A stretch of 64,000 nt of DNA from Methanobacteriota archaeon. Lineage in GTDB: Archaea; Methanobacteriota; Methanobacteria; Methanobacteriales; Methanobacteriaceae. The number at the start of each line of letters is the position of its first letter. Within the stretch, counting starts at the first letter, position 1. Location of the stretch: the NCBI GenBank assembly GCA_023411115.1, contig JAEYPF010000019.1:124001-188000 (forward strand). Reading direction: 5' to 3'. The translations under genes were made by a program, and so were the position numbers. The notes under the pieces were generated by a model. The model searched no databases. It was not told the origin of the DNA and saw only the letters and a list, made by a program, of their open reading frames with translations. Below are positions 43,895 to 53,545 of the stretch, piece by piece.

Positions 43895-44740
43895 ATGGCA
43901 AATGAAAATAATAGAAGGGAATCAATTACCTCACGCATACTGGAAAGCCAAACAAAGCTAAATAAGTTGAGCATAGCTGAAATAATTAATCAAATTCAGG
44001 AGCTTGGCGTCAAGAGGGGTGGTGTCTTGCTAGTACATACATCTTTTCGATCCATAAGGCCAATGGAAGGAGGACCAATGGGCTTGATTAAAGCCCTCCT
44101 GGATGCTATTGGCCCTAAAGGTACTTTAGTAATGCCATCTTGGACAGGAAATGACGAAGAACCATTTGATCCAGAGATTACGCCAGCTTCACCAGACCTT
44201 GGAATTGTAGCAGATATCTTCTGGCGATTACCAGGTGTACAGCGGAGTAATCATTGTTTTGCATTTGCAGCTGTAGGACCTAAAGCCGCCATAATCACCT
44301 CTGATCCACTTCCTCTTCCGCCCCACGTACATGAAAGCCCTGTTGGCCGTGTATATGATTTAGACGGACATATACTTCTTTTAGGTGTTGGACATGATGC
44401 CAACACTACATTGCACCTTGCTGAATTACTCGCTGGTGTTCCATACGGCGTGCCGAGGTACTGTACTATGCTTAAGGAAGGATGTCCTGTTCGAATTGAT
44501 TATATGGAAAATGACCATTGTTGTGAGCGTTTTGTGATTGTGGATGAGTGGTTACGTGCACATGGACTTCAGTCTGAAGGGTGCGTGGGGCATGCTCATG
44601 CACGGCTTGTAAAGGCAAGAGACATTGTTGATATTGCCCTTGAACATTTAGCTCATGATCCGCTTCTGTTTCTTCATTTTGAGAGGGAAGGATGTGTTGA
44701 GTGCGATGAGGCGCGAAAAAGCATTAAATCATTAAAATGA
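43895..44740 (+). CDS. Aminoglycoside N(3')-acetyltransferase-family protein
   Basis: 281 residues of the AAC(3)/antibiotic NAT family: GVLLVHTSFRSIRPM near the N-terminus, GTLVMPSWTGN, HESPVGRVYDLDGHILLLGVGHDANTTLHLAE with the catalytic-type His-Asp, and VPRYCTMLKEG. Family members acetylate an aminoglycoside amine with acetyl-CoA, but homologues such as YokD are broader, so resistance is not assured. GGGGGTGA is 6 bases before ATG 43895. Arginine is often CGN here, unlike the AGA/AGG of most of the window, suggesting a bacterial origin. Confidence 0.88.
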   Translation: MANENNRRESITSRILESQTKLNKLSIAEIINQIQELGVKRGGVLLVHTSFRSIRPMEGGPMGLIKALLDAIGPKGTLVMPSWTGNDEEPFDPEITPASPDLGIVADIFWRLPGVQRSNHCFAFAAVGPKAAIITSDPLPLPPHVHESPVGRVYDLDGHILLLGVGHDANTTLHLAELLAGVPYGVPRYCTMLKEGCPVRIDYMENDHCCERFVIVDEWLRAHGLQSEGCVGHAHARLVKARDIVDIALEHLAHDPLLFLHFEREGCVECDEARKSIKSLK

Positions 44741-44759
44741 ATAAAGGAGTTGAAATGAA

Positions 44760-45245
44760 ATGGCAGATGAAAAAGAATTAACCATTACACGCGAATTCGA
44801 TGCACCGCGTGAAGTTGTATGGAAAGCATGGACTGATCCAGACATGTTCATGCAATGGTGGGGACCAAGGGACTTTACAACGCCTATCTCTAAGATAGAC
44901 CTCCAAGTGGGAGGCGAATATTTCAACTGTATGAGGGCGCCTGACGGGCAGGATTTCTGCGGCAAAGGTGTTTATCGCGAGATTGTTGAACTGGAACGGT
45001 TGGTAATGACTGATGCCTTTGCAGATAAGGATGGTAACACTGTTTCAGCGACATACTATGGATTGGGTGAAGGCTTTCCAATGGAAATGCAGATCATGGT
45101 GACATTTGAAGAAAAAAATGGTAAGACCAAGCTAATTGTGAAACATTCTGATATCTCAAAGATAAGCGAAACTGAACTAAATGATATGAAGCAGGGCTGG
45201 AATGAATCTTTAGATAAACTCGCTGAACTTCTGGCAAAAAGTTAA
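44760..45245 (+). CDS. SRPBCC (AHSA1-like) domain protein
   Basis: 161-residue START-like cavity protein of the Aha1-homology (SRPBCC/CalC) type: [60 protein letters not shown]-like DAFADKDGN, ending MKQGWNESLDKLAELLAK. These small bacterial proteins bind hydrophobic ligands or act in antibiotic or stress responses; ligand unknown. AGGAG precedes the ATG by 10 bases. Second gene of the six-gene bacterial-like cluster. Confidence 0.9.
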   Translation: MADEKELTITREFDAPREVVWKAWTDPDMFMQWWGPRDFTTPISKIDLQVGGEYFNCMRAPDGQDFCGKGVYREIVELERLVMTDAFADKDGNTVSATYYGLGEGFPMEMQIMVTFEEKNGKTKLIVKHSDISKISETELNDMKQGWNESLDKLAELLAKS

Positions 45246-45281
45246 AATTGGATATTAAATTCTGAATTAAGAGATGAGAAA

Positions 45282-45770
45282 ATGGTAAATAAAGCAAAAA
45301 TTATTGTAGAATCTGGAAAACAGGAACTTTTTATTATAAGAGAGTTTGATGCTCCACGTGAGATTGTTTTTAAAGCCTTCACAGATCAGGAGATTTATGC
45401 GCAGTGGATTGGACCAAGGGGGCTTACAACTAATATTGAAACATTTGAGTCGAAAAACGGTGGATCATGGAGATATATTCAAAAAGATCCACAGGGAAAT
45501 GAATTTGCATTTCATGGTGTAAACCATGAGGTTCTCGCTCCAGAAAGAATTATTGGCACATTTGAATTTGAAGGGCTTCCTGAAACAGGGCACGTTATTC
45601 TCCAAACAGCTAAATTTGAGGAGTTACCTGGTGATAGGACAAAGTTAACTTCTCAATCTGTATTCCAGTCAGTTGAGGATCGTGATGGGATGCTCATGTC
45701 AGGCATGGAAGAGGGAGTTAATGATTCATATAATCGTCTTGATGAGCTTTTGGAGAAGATGCAGAAATAG
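45282..45770 (+). CDS. SRPBCC (AHSA1-like) domain protein
   Basis: 162 residues, another SRPBCC protein: [78 protein letters not shown] and a C-terminal [19 protein letters not shown]. Related to, but not a recent copy of, the preceding gene. Weak ribosome binding site (GATGAGAAA). Its place in a run with SRPBCC, VOC and hydrolase genes matches gene sets of soil bacteria. Confidence 0.9.
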   Translation: MVNKAKIIVESGKQELFIIREFDAPREIVFKAFTDQEIYAQWIGPRGLTTNIETFESKNGGSWRYIQKDPQGNEFAFHGVNHEVLAPERIIGTFEFEGLPETGHVILQTAKFEELPGDRTKLTSQSVFQSVEDRDGMLMSGMEEGVNDSYNRLDELLEKMQK

Positions 45771-45805
45771 AATTTAGGCATTTAAAAAGAAAAGGGGAAA
45801 AATAT

Positions 45806-46282
45806 ATGCAAAAAATCGTGCCATTCTTATGGTTTGAAGATAGTAAAGCAGAGGAGGCAGTTAATTTCTATACCTCCATCTTTAAAAATTCTAAGATAGT
45901 AAACAAAATGCACTATGGCGAAGCTGGCCCCGGTCCGGAAGGAGCAGTGATGTCCGTGACATTTCAGCTCGAAGGACAGGAATTTTACGCATTAAATGGT
46001 AATCCACAATTCAAATTTACTGAAGCCATATCAATGTTTGTAAACTGCGAAACACAGAAAGAAGTGGATGAACTGTGGGGAAAACTTTCAGAGGGTGGAA
46101 TGGAAATGGGACCTGGTTGGGTTAAGGATAAATTTGGCCTGGCCTGGCAGATCGTGCCCACTATTTTAGGGGAGTATTTAAGCGATCCAGATCCTGAAAA
46201 ATCTCAGAGAGTAATGCGGACCATGATGCAGATGAATAAACTTGATATTGAGAAATTGAAGCAGGCATATGAAGGGCAATAA
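45806..46282 (+). CDS. VOC-superfamily protein (PhnB-like)
   Basis: 158 residues of the PhnB/3-demethylubiquinone-methyltransferase-like branch of the vicinal oxygen chelate fold: [55 protein letters not shown] and [14 protein letters not shown]. These proteins are usually not methyltransferases; many bind a metal and are of unknown activity. AAGGGGAAA precedes the ATG. Belongs to the bacterial-like cluster. Confidence 0.9.
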   Translation: MQKIVPFLWFEDSKAEEAVNFYTSIFKNSKIVNKMHYGEAGPGPEGAVMSVTFQLEGQEFYALNGNPQFKFTEAISMFVNCETQKEVDELWGKLSEGGMEMGPGWVKDKFGLAWQIVPTILGEYLSDPDPEKSQRVMRTMMQMNKLDIEKLKQAYEGQ

Positions 46283-46340
46283 TCTAGCAAATTATTTAGA
46301 TAATCCTGTAATTTTGTGTATTTTTAAAAAGGAATAAAAT

Positions 46341-47147
46341 ATGATTGAAAGAAAAGGTAAATACGCCAATGTCAACGGAATGAAAATGTATTATGAAGTT
46401 TCCGGCAAGGGTGATCCATTAATCGTACTGCATGGTGCTTATATGAACATCTCTTCTATGGGGGAGATCATTCCTAAGCTGGCAAATTCTCATAGGGTTT
46501 ATGCCCTCGAGCTGCAAGGCCATGGACGCACGAACGACATTGACCGCCCCATCACATATCCAAACCTGGCAGACGATGTAGCTGCTTTTATGGGTGCGCT
46601 AGGTCTTAAGAAAGCTGATGTATTCGGTTATTCCATGGGTGCCATAACAGGACTACAACTTGCCATCCGTCATCCGGATAAGGTAAATAAACTTATATTT
46701 TGCTCAGGTGCTTATGATATTGGAGGTTGGCAGCCGGAGTTCAAGAACTTCATTCCACAAATGACTGTAGAAATGTTTGTCAATATGCCATTCGCCGAAG
46801 ACTATCGTAAGCTTGCCCCTAATCCCGATGGTTTTCCCGCACTTGTGGAGAAGCTGATAGCTCTCGAGAAAGAGCCGATGGCGTTGGAAGAAGATGTTAA
46901 AAAATTGAAAACCCCTGTGCTGATCATTGCTGGTGATGCAGACGGTGCAACGCTCGAACATACGATAGCTATGTTTCGGTTGCTTGGTGGTGGTGTTATG
47001 GGCGATATGGACAATCCGTTGTCAGATTCGCGTCTTGCTGTTATGCCGGCAACATCACATACGGCTGTCATTACTCAAACCGACCTTTTAACCGCTTTCA
47101 TTGAACCTTTCTTGAAAGGAGAAACGCCAAAGGGATTTTTTGAATAG
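46341..47147 (+). CDS. Alpha/beta hydrolase
   Basis: 268-residue alpha/beta hydrolase. Oxyanion strand LIVLHGAYMN, then LELQGHGRTNDIDRP, the nucleophile elbow GYSMGA with Ser98, and a C-terminal His in MPATSHTAVI. The acid is likely the Asp in IIAGDADGATLEH. Complete and probably active, substrate unknown. AAGGAATAAA precedes the ATG. Arginine codons CGC and CGT are frequent, unlike flanking archaeal genes. In the bacterial-like cluster. Confidence 0.93.
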   Translation: MIERKGKYANVNGMKMYYEVSGKGDPLIVLHGAYMNISSMGEIIPKLANSHRVYALELQGHGRTNDIDRPITYPNLADDVAAFMGALGLKKADVFGYSMGAITGLQLAIRHPDKVNKLIFCSGAYDIGGWQPEFKNFIPQMTVEMFVNMPFAEDYRKLAPNPDGFPALVEKLIALEKEPMALEEDVKKLKTPVLIIAGDADGATLEHTIAMFRLLGGGVMGDMDNPLSDSRLAVMPATSHTAVITQTDLLTAFIEPFLKGETPKGFFE

Positions 47148-47210
47148 GCTATGAAGAAGGCAGATATTAATGGGTTTCATGAACATAGACTTAGTTTTAG
47201 GAGGAGGAAT

Positions 47211-47684
47211 ATGACCCCAGAAAAACAAGAATTTGCAGAGGCAGGAATGCTCATCCGTAAGCCTGTAGAACAAGTTTTTGAAGCATTCATTAACCCTGAA
47301 ATAACCACTAATTTTTGGTTTACTAAAAGTACAGAACGATTGGATGAAAATGATGAAGTTCAATGGACATGGGAAATGTATAACCACACTGTTTCAGTAC
47401 TTGTAGAATCAATAATCAAGGATGAAAAAATCATAGTTCAATGGGGAAACTATGGGGAAGAAACAACGATAGAATGGACATTTACACCGTTAGGCAAATC
47501 CAAAACATTTGTGGACATTGTTAATAGTGGATTTAAAGGAACACCAGATGAACTGCTTGTACAGGTCAGAAATTCGACTGAAGGTTTCACGCTGGTGTTA
47601 GCTGGACTAAAAGCTTATTTAGAACATGGAATACAACTCAACCTTGTAGCAGACAGATTCCCCAAAGAATTAGGCGAACATTAA
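47211..47684 (+). CDS. SRPBCC-family (ATPase activator Aha1-like) protein
   Basis: 157 residues, third SRPBCC protein of this cluster: AGMLIRKPVEQVFEAFINPEITTNFWFTKSTERL, WTWEMYNHTVSVLVESI, IEWTFTPLGKSKTFVDIVNSGFKG and FTLVLAGLKAYLEHGIQLNLV. I start at ATG 47211, because AGGAGGAGG stands 3-6 bases upstream; the ATG at 47151 directly after the hydrolase stop has no binding site. Last gene of the bacterial-like cluster before the convergent chelatase gene. Confidence 0.88.
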   Translation: MTPEKQEFAEAGMLIRKPVEQVFEAFINPEITTNFWFTKSTERLDENDEVQWTWEMYNHTVSVLVESIIKDEKIIVQWGNYGEETTIEWTFTPLGKSKTFVDIVNSGFKGTPDELLVQVRNSTEGFTLVLAGLKAYLEHGIQLNLVADRFPKELGEH

Positions 47685-47761
47685 TGATAGACTATTAATT
47701 ATTTTTTTAATTATTTTTAAAATCAGATATTTTAAGATAAAATATTTCACTTTATGAGCTT

Positions 47762-49876
47762 TTATAATTCAGATCGCTCATGCTCAATAATCTGTGATAC
47801 AGCACATTTTGGATCATTAATATCTTCTAAATCATAATAGCGACCGCCTGATGCGAGTGCAAGTTCCATATTCATATCCTGCCCATATTTAATTGATTTT
47901 TCAAAATTTACAATGATGGTATGTATATCATTTTCTTTAAGGTCTGCAGCGATTTTTATAGCATCTTTAGCTGGTCCTTCTTTTATGCCTATGTTGGGCA
48001 TACCGTCTGTTAAGACAAGCATCATGGGTACGAACTCATTTTTAAATTTTTCTTTTTTAAGTAATTCCAATCCTTTTTTAAGTCCAGATGCAAGGGGAGT
48101 GGTTCCTCCGATCCTTATATTATCCACCTGTTCTTTAAATGAAGATGGTCTCCTTGTTGTTGGAATTATAATTTCTGCTTCATGCCCTTTAAATCCAATA
48201 ACGCTTATTTTGTCGTTATGGCGATTTATATCCTTGATCAGTTGATTTAAAATGCCCTTAATTTTATTTGCTTTCCTTTCTGAAAACATAGATCCACTTA
48301 TATCTACTACAAGGGCAATTGATGCTCTTGCACCGTGTTTTCTAACTTTATGGCGTATGTGTTCGTTTTCAACATTAATACTGCCATTTGATTTAACAGC
48401 AGCTGCCCTTAAAGTTGCATCTATCGCTATATCGCTTGAAACGGATTTAGGCAACTTACTCTTTATGTATTTTCCTTTTTGAGTCTTTGAATCAACCCTC
48501 TTTCCATACAATCTGTTCTTTTTTCTGCCTTTCATTTTAAGAAGTTTTTTTATATCAATCTCCCCATTATCTGAGTCTACTGAATCTTCCTCTTCAAGAC
48601 TTTTAAGTGCCTTTCCTTTTTGATCTTCACTGTTTTCAGACTGTTCAGCTGGATTAGGAACAATATTTATATTTTTCTCCTGTTCTTGTGAATTTTCATC
48701 TTCGCTGGTTTCTTCATTCTGAATTTCTTCAGGAGTTGAATCTCCTTTATCACCGTTCTGCTCTTCTTGGGACGGATCTTGGTTTTCTTCAGTATCCTGG
48801 TCTGAGTCCTTATTATCCGTATCTTGCTCTTCTTGAGATTGACTTTCATTATCTTTTTCTTGTTGTTCTTCATCTGTATCAGAAATGGCCTTCTCCATAT
48901 TTTGTTTGATCTTTTTTTGATCGTATGATCTTTGGAGTCTCTCTCCAAGTACAAGAAACATGGCCTCTTCTACATCATCATAATTCACTTCTAAACGTTT
49001 ATTATAAGCTGCAATCGTTTTAGATGTTTTTAATATGGCAATGTCTGCTCTGTGCCCATCAATGTCCATATTAACACAGACATGTGCTATTATTTTCATT
49101 ATTTCAGGAGATACTTTCACATTTTTAAGTAAATCTCTAGCATTCAAAATATTATTCAGTATTTCTTTTTGTGATGTTTCGAATTTTTCTTTAAAAGTTG
49201 TGGGATCTCTTTCAAATTCTTCTCTTCTGGCCATTATTTTAACACGGTCTTCAATATCCATGATGCTGTGAACTATAATATGCAGGCCAATTCTATCAGA
49301 AAGCTGTGGTCTAAGTTCACCCTCAGCGGGATTCATTGTTCCAACCAGTATGAATCGGGATGGATGTGATACAGAGATTCCTTCTCTTTCTACAACATTT
49401 ATTCCGTATGCAGCAGCATCTAAAAGGACATCCACAAGATTATCATCAAGAAGGTTAATCTCGTCAATGTAAAGTATATTTCTATTGGCCTCTGCCAGTA
49501 TTCCGGGTTCTAAAGCTCTGGTACCTTCTTTTAGAGCTTTTTCAATGTTTATAGATCCAACTACACGGTCTTCTGTAGAACCGAGGGGAAGTTCTACTAC
49601 TTTCATTTTTTTCTCTTCAATTTCTGTAGTGTTTGATCTACAGGCGTCACACGCAGATTCTTCATCTCCGGGATCACAGTTGAATGGACATCCTTTTACA
49701 ACTTTTATAGATGGTAAAAGGTCTGCAAGCGCCCTTACTGCCGTAGTTTTACCCGTACCTTTATCTCCTTTTATAAGGACTCCGCCAATACCTGGATTTA
49801 TAGCATTTAATATCAACGCTTTTTTTACGTTTTCCTGGCCAACAATTGCTGAAAATGGAAAAATAAGGTTTTTCAA
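47762..49876 (-). CDS. Magnesium/cobalt chelatase-type ChlI-ChlD fusion
   Basis: 704 residues. N-terminal AAA+ ATPase domain ([21 protein letters not shown], Walker [13 protein letters not shown], Walker [11 protein letters not shown]), with a Cys-rich insert [17 protein letters not shown] common in this archaeal group. Then a lid region, a long Glu/Asp/Gln/Ser linker of about 100 residues, and a von Willebrand A domain with the metal site VDISGSM. Fused ChlI/ChlD proteins assist CobN-like insertion of metal into a tetrapyrrole. No CobN gene is here. I start at TTG 49876, after GGTGAGACCA; GTG at 49885 is inside the binding site. Confidence 0.9.
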   Translation of the reverse strand: MKNLIFPFSAIVGQENVKKALILNAINPGIGGVLIKGDKGTGKTTAVRALADLLPSIKVVKGCPFNCDPGDEESACDACRSNTTEIEEKKMKVVELPLGSTEDRVVGSINIEKALKEGTRALEPGILAEANRNILYIDEINLLDDNLVDVLLDAAAYGINVVEREGISVSHPSRFILVGTMNPAEGELRPQLSDRIGLHIIVHSIMDIEDRVKIMARREEFERDPTTFKEKFETSQKEILNNILNARDLLKNVKVSPEIMKIIAHVCVNMDIDGHRADIAILKTSKTIAAYNKRLEVNYDDVEEAMFLVLGERLQRSYDQKKIKQNMEKAISDTDEEQQEKDNESQSQEEQDTDNKDSDQDTEENQDPSQEEQNGDKGDSTPEEIQNEETSEDENSQEQEKNINIVPNPAEQSENSEDQKGKALKSLEEEDSVDSDNGEIDIKKLLKMKGRKKNRLYGKRVDSKTQKGKYIKSKLPKSVSSDIAIDATLRAAAVKSNGSINVENEHIRHKVRKHGARASIALVVDISGSMFSERKANKIKGILNQLIKDINRHNDKISVIGFKGHEAEIIIPTTRRPSSFKEQVDNIRIGGTTPLASGLKKGLELLKKEKFKNEFVPMMLVLTDGMPNIGIKEGPAKDAIKIAADLKENDIHTIIVNFEKSIKYGQDMNMELALASGGRYYDLEDINDPKCAVSQIIEHERSEL

Positions 49877-50113
49877 TGGTCTCACCGTTTAATACTCGTA
49901 AATGATTTTTTAAATTATCAAACTAAGATATTTTCGTTAATATATACTGGTAGCTTAATCCATAAATATATTGTTAATAATACTATTTTTACCTGCAATT
50001 GATATTTATTTAGAATTTGAGGAAAATTAATTGAATATAATTCATCATAAAGAATAAATAATACCAACAACATAAGCAAAATCGGTGATAGTATGTGTAC
50101 AGTTGGAGGTCCA

Positions 50114-50248
50114 ATGGCCGATATCAAAATGAAAAAACTTAAAACAAAAAGATACAGGTGTCTGGACTGTGGAAACGAGTTTAAGGGAATTGGAAGAAGA
50201 GTTGTATGTCCGGCATGTCAATCAGAGAACGTAGAAGCATTAGAATAG
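50114..50248 (+). CDS. Small zinc-ribbon protein
   Basis: 44 residues: MADIKMKKLKTKRYRC-LDC-GNEFKGIGRRVVC-PAC-QSENVEALE, a C-x2-C-x13-C-x2-C zinc ribbon with a lysine-rich N-terminus, a form typical of small archaeal nucleic-acid or ribosome-associated proteins. GGAGG is 4 bases before the ATG. Its last 43 bases overlap the next gene in another frame if that gene starts at 50206. No named family recognised. Confidence 0.75.
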   Translation: MADIKMKKLKTKRYRCLDCGNEFKGIGRRVVCPACQSENVEALE

Positions 50249-50691
50249 ATCAGGATAATATTTTATTTTTAATGGGAGACTCTGGAGAATTGGGCATTGC
50301 AAAGGCCGGAGAAAGAAAGCAGATATTTATAGGGATGCCTGATAAAGAAGAGATAGTTATTTTTCTTGAACCAGATGATATAATAGCTGTTTCTGCCTTT
50401 GATAGGGGCGAAAAAGCAGAAAAAGGAATAAGAAGCATGCTTTATTTACTCAGGGAGTTAAATTTTCCAATTACAGTTCTCCCGGAAAATCATCCCACTT
50501 CCAGCAGACTTCCTATGGTGGTAGCAGCAGGAGACCAAATCAATCTAAATTGTAATATAGTTCCAGGTACCCATCCTGAACAGGATGTATTATGTGCGTG
50601 TGATGAGCTCTCTGGCACCAAAATAACAGCATCAAAGGACGGTGTTGATGTTGAAGGAACTATAAATGAATTCAAAATTGAAAAATTTTAA
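50206..50691 (+). CDS. Conserved hypothetical protein overlapping the zinc-ribbon gene
   Basis: 161 residues if begun at ATG 50206, or 140 from ATG 50269. The protein looks soluble with an alpha/beta pattern: NILFLMGDSGELGIAKAGERKQIFIG, DRGEKAEKGIRSMLYLLRELNFPITVLPENHPTSSRLPMVVAAG, a CACDE motif near the end. I do not recognise it. The likely start overlaps the end of the zinc-ribbon gene, so the two are probably co-expressed; AAGAAGAG is the only weak binding site. Confidence 0.7.
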   Translation: MSGMSIRERRSIRIDQDNILFLMGDSGELGIAKAGERKQIFIGMPDKEEIVIFLEPDDIIAVSAFDRGEKAEKGIRSMLYLLRELNFPITVLPENHPTSSRLPMVVAAGDQINLNCNIVPGTHPEQDVLCACDELSGTKITASKDGVDVEGTINEFKIEKF

Positions 50692-50734
50692 TATTTTTCA
50701 TTTACTAGAAAAATTAAATAATTTATTTTAAAAA

Positions 50735-51091
50735 TTAAGAATATTTCGTGTATGGATTTGTTGATGGAGCATCAACATTACCCATGGGTTGTTTTTGTAT
50801 GTTGTTGTCTGTTAAATATATTTCTTTGCCGTCAACATTTACTGTATCCGAAGTTTTCCCTTGATTGTTTAAGTATTCATGTACTTTTTGAGGATCATTA
50901 ACTATTTCACTCATATTTGCATCGTTAGATTTATCTGAATTGTTAGAAGAGATATTTGATTTATCGCTGCCATTAAGAGTATTTTGATTATCTGTATTTT
51001 GAAGATTAAGTGGATTAAATACTCCTGTAGCTGATGCAGCTCCCAAAATAATCAATATAACTGCAATTACAATTAAAATATATTTTTTCAT
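50735..51091 (-). CDS. Small exported or anchored protein
   Basis: 118 residues: N-terminal hydrophobic helix (ILIVIAVILIILGAASATGVF) after a Lys-Lys start, then a Ser/Asn/Asp-rich linker and a short folded part (VHEYLNNQGKTSDTVNVDGKEIYLTDNNIQ). Looks like a small surface lipoprotein-free anchor protein; no family recognised. ATG at 51091; a convincing ribosome binding site is lacking. Stands alone, with AT-rich DNA of about 270 bases on its upstream side. Confidence 0.65.
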   Translation of the reverse strand: MKKYILIVIAVILIILGAASATGVFNPLNLQNTDNQNTLNGSDKSNISSNNSDKSNDANMSEIVNDPQKVHEYLNNQGKTSDTVNVDGKEIYLTDNNIQKQPMGNVDAPSTNPYTKYS

Positions 51092-51363
51092 GTTAGTGCT
51101 GTATTATTGGATGGATATAAACTTAATGGAACAGGACATTATGAAATCAGGGATTACCTGGACAAAATAAATTGTATTTCAGGGGTTTAATTACATTTAT
51201 TGTTTAGAATTCCAACAGGATAATATTATATAATATTTAAGAAGAATTATTGATTTATTTTTTAGTTTTTAAGTGATTTTAGCAGTAATTAAAGTTATTA
51301 AATTCCTACAAATTTGGACACCATTAGTTTAATATAACATAAAATACTTAATAGGATATTAAT

Positions 51364-52071
51364 ATGTCGATTTACGAATTTTACACCATTTTTGGACAGG
51401 TAGTGTTTATCGTAGGTATTTTTATTTTAAGCCTGCTTTCTGTAACGCTAATACTTGGAAGAATCCTTATCCGACAGGAAAGGCTAATTTTCCCCAGACT
51501 ACTTCTATTTACTATAGATGTATTTTACGGGTTGTTTAAAAAATTCGCTGGAAATGTAGGATTAGATGAAAAGATTGTGGATCAAATAGGTGTTGAAGTA
51601 AGAAATAAGGTTAATGAAAAGTCATTTAACCAAATAGATAATAAAGATAAGGTTTTAATACTTCCGCACTGTTTGAGAAATCCTAAATGCGAGGCAAAGT
51701 TAGATGCAACTGGTCTTCACTGCACTGACTGTAATCGATGTGTAATAGGTGTTTTAAAGAATAAAGCAGAAGATAAAGGATACAACGTATTCATAATACC
51801 AGGATCAACTTTTTTAAAGAAAATTGTTCAGGAAAATGAGTTTAAAGCAGTTTTAGGTGTCGCATGCTATCAAGATTTGAATCTAGCTATGATGAATCTT
51901 TCTAAATTCCACTGTCAGGGCGTACCTCTTCTAAAAGATGGGTGTGTATGTACCAAAGTTGATATAAGGGCAGTTCTTGATAAAATGGGTATTGAACTTC
52001 CACAGAACATAGAACTACCTAATAAAGGTGTTTCCTGTAGTAATGAACGACCTACACGCAAATTACTTTAA
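51364..52071 (+). CDS. DUF116 family membrane-anchored cysteine-rich protein
   Basis: 235 residues. One N-terminal membrane helix ([22 protein letters not shown]), then a cytoplasmic DUF116 domain with many cysteines: [57 protein letters not shown]. The C-x2-C-x2-C pattern suggests an iron-sulfur or zinc site. DUF116 is widespread in methanogens with no settled role. ATG follows GGATATTAAT. Its stop is 6 bases from hairpin cluster F. Confidence 0.87.
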   Translation: MSIYEFYTIFGQVVFIVGIFILSLLSVTLILGRILIRQERLIFPRLLLFTIDVFYGLFKKFAGNVGLDEKIVDQIGVEVRNKVNEKSFNQIDNKDKVLILPHCLRNPKCEAKLDATGLHCTDCNRCVIGVLKNKAEDKGYNVFIIPGSTFLKKIVQENEFKAVLGVACYQDLNLAMMNLSKFHCQGVPLLKDGCVCTKVDIRAVLDKMGIELPQNIELPNKGVSCSNERPTRKLL

Positions 52072-52077
52072 AAATCT

Positions 52078-52226
52078 GTCAAAATTCAAGAATTTTGACG
52101 CGACAAAAATCTTTGATTTTTGTCAGCTTCGATTTTTAATGTTCAGAAACGCGTAGCGTTTCTTCAACTTTAAAATTTTTATAAAATTTTAATGTTCGAA
52201 AATGCGTTGTTATTTTCTTCAACTTT
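52078..52226. repeat. Multi-hairpin repeat cluster F
   Basis: Five stems in a row: GTCAAAATTC-AA-GAATTTTGAC (52078-52099), GACAAAAATC-TTT-GATTTTTGTC (52102-52124), AGAAACGC-GTA-GCGTTTCT (52145-52163), TTAAAATTTT-TAT-AAAATTTTAA (52170-52192) and GAAAAT/ATTTTC (52198-52217). Linkers repeat: AATGTTC (52138, 52191) and TTCAACTTT (52163, 52218). Read on the other strand these are the linkers of cluster G. It fills the gap between DUF116 and CPBP genes, which converge. Confidence 0.75.
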
Positions 52227-52227
52227 T

Positions 52228-52908
52228 TTAAGGTGCAAAAACATTCCAGAAGCCGTGGAATAAAAATGAACCATAAACTTTACTGGTTTTTAGGCGTATG
52301 AATCCTACAATTGCACCTAATACTAGTCCAACTTCAATTTTGCCTATTAATAATGGCGCTAAAGCAAATTCTTTTGGATGAATCAAAAACACATCGATAT
52401 ATCCAAGATGCCAGAAGCCAAATAAGATCGTGATGATGATCCAGGTAATTAATCCTGAATGTTTAGTTTCAAGAGAATTTTGAACCTTATTCCACAAATA
52501 TCCTCTAAATAAAAGTTCTTCAAATGCAGGTACAATAAGTCCAAATATAAAACTTATCACAATAACATCCAGCTCAGCCCCAAATGTAATTGGTAAAATT
52601 ATAAAAATAGGCAGGGCTACTATCCCTGCAAAATAGATTATTTTTGTTCTTTTTCTTACATCGTCTAAATTAAGGCTTAAATCTTTTAACGATGGTCTAA
52701 TTAATACTAAAAGCAATGTTCCAACAATAAGGAAAGAAATCCCATTTAAAATCTGGAATAATATTATATTTTCGCCTGGTTTAACCACGTACCACAAACC
52801 ATCCATTACAAAGGCTCTTAAAAGCTGTATAACAATTAATATGATTATTATTTTGCCTAAGAGTTTTAAAAATGGTTTATATTCATGTGAGTTATTGTAA
52901 ATTTCCAT
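52228..52908 (-). CDS. CPBP-family intramembrane metalloprotease
   Basis: 226 residues with six or more membrane helices. Motif 1 FEELLFR with Glu130, Glu131 and Arg135, motif 2 FGFWHLG with His167, and motif 3 FHGFWN with His218: all catalytic residues of the Rce1/CPBP family are present. Members process prenylated or bacteriocin-type peptides or act in self-immunity. Downstream of an Xre regulator and two DUF2178 membrane genes on the same strand, so part of that operon. Substrate unknown. Confidence 0.9.
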   Translation of the reverse strand: MEIYNNSHEYKPFLKLLGKIIIILIVIQLLRAFVMDGLWYVVKPGENIILFQILNGISFLIVGTLLLVLIRPSLKDLSLNLDDVRKRTKIIYFAGIVALPIFIILPITFGAELDVIVISFIFGLIVPAFEELLFRGYLWNKVQNSLETKHSGLITWIIITILFGFWHLGYIDVFLIHPKEFALAPLLIGKIEVGLVLGAIVGFIRLKTSKVYGSFLFHGFWNVFAP

Positions 52909-52934
52909 GTTTATATCCTGTTGATAGCATGTTT

Positions 52935-53129
52935 TTATTCATTATAAACGAAGATGTCTTCTATCTGTGCATTAAAGAATCTGGCTATTTTAAAGGCTAA
53001 AACCAGAGAAGGATCATATTTACTTTTTTCTATTGCAATAATGGTCTGTCTGGTTACTCCAAGGCTTTTCGCAAGTTCTTCTTGGGTTATATTTTGCATG
53101 GCACGATAAACTTTCAACTTGTTTTCCAT
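52935..53129 (-). CDS. Xre-family HTH transcriptional regulator
   Basis: 64 residues: a lone Cro/CI helix-turn-helix (NKLKVYRAMQNITQEELAKSLGVTRQTIIAIEKSKYDPSLVLAFKIARFF) with an acidic C-terminus (EDIFVYNE), the compact form common in archaea next to DUF2178 genes. I start at ATG 53129, 8 bases after the stop of the DUF2178 gene; upstream in-frame ATGs at 53156 and 53174 would overlap it. Probably represses its own operon, whose promoter has TTTAC/GTAAA palindromes. Confidence 0.88.
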   Translation of the reverse strand: MENKLKVYRAMQNITQEELAKSLGVTRQTIIAIEKSKYDPSLVLAFKIARFFNAQIEDIFVYNE

Positions 53130-53136
53130 ATTATCA

Positions 53137-53517
53137 TTATCCGTGCTTTTTATCATAATATACGTAAAATCCACTGTAAAATAGCAGTAAAAGGCATGCA
53201 GAATATGCTAATGTGTAACCTGCTTGTGTGAATTCAGGGAATGTATTTTTTAAAGTCAATATTCCTATTCCTAAAACTGTAATTATACTTAGAAAGGATA
53301 ACATTGCCATCCGTGAGGCTTTATTTGCTACTAATGAAGTTCTTTCATCTCCAGTAACTTCATAAACATTTTTCCTGACAAAATAGGATATAAGAACCCC
53401 TAGCAGTAATGTTACAAATGCAAGTAGCACATTGCCGAGTATTATTGATGATCCTATTAATACTGCTACGAAAGTTGCAATTAGCATTCTAAATGTTTGA
53501 TAAGTTCTCTTTTCCAT
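53137..53517 (-). CDS. DUF2178-type membrane protein
   Basis: 126 residues, four predicted helices: two near the N-terminus (FRMLIATFVAVLIGSSIILGNVLLAFVTLLLGVLISYF), a conserved polar loop VTGDERTSLVANKASRMA, then two more helices and a C-terminal YSGFYVYYDKK. The loop DERT-x2-(V/I)-x2-KA is shared with the next gene. I start at ATG 53517, 8 bases after GGAG; the frame extends upstream over the preceding gene. Such proteins sit beside small Xre regulators; function unknown. Confidence 0.82.
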   Translation of the reverse strand: MEKRTYQTFRMLIATFVAVLIGSSIILGNVLLAFVTLLLGVLISYFVRKNVYEVTGDERTSLVANKASRMAMLSFLSIITVLGIGILTLKNTFPEFTQAGYTLAYSACLLLLFYSGFYVYYDKKHG

Positions 53518-53545
53518 AATATATTCTCCAGTAGTTTTCTTATCT

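Noticed and set aside
47151..47210. N-terminal 20 codons upstream of the third SRPBCC gene
   Set aside because: AGGAGGAGG directly before ATG 47211 and family alignment starting near there argue that these codons are not translated.
43895..47684. Prophage or integrated plasmid
   Set aside because: No integrase, replication, capsid or repeat ends seen; only metabolic-type genes.
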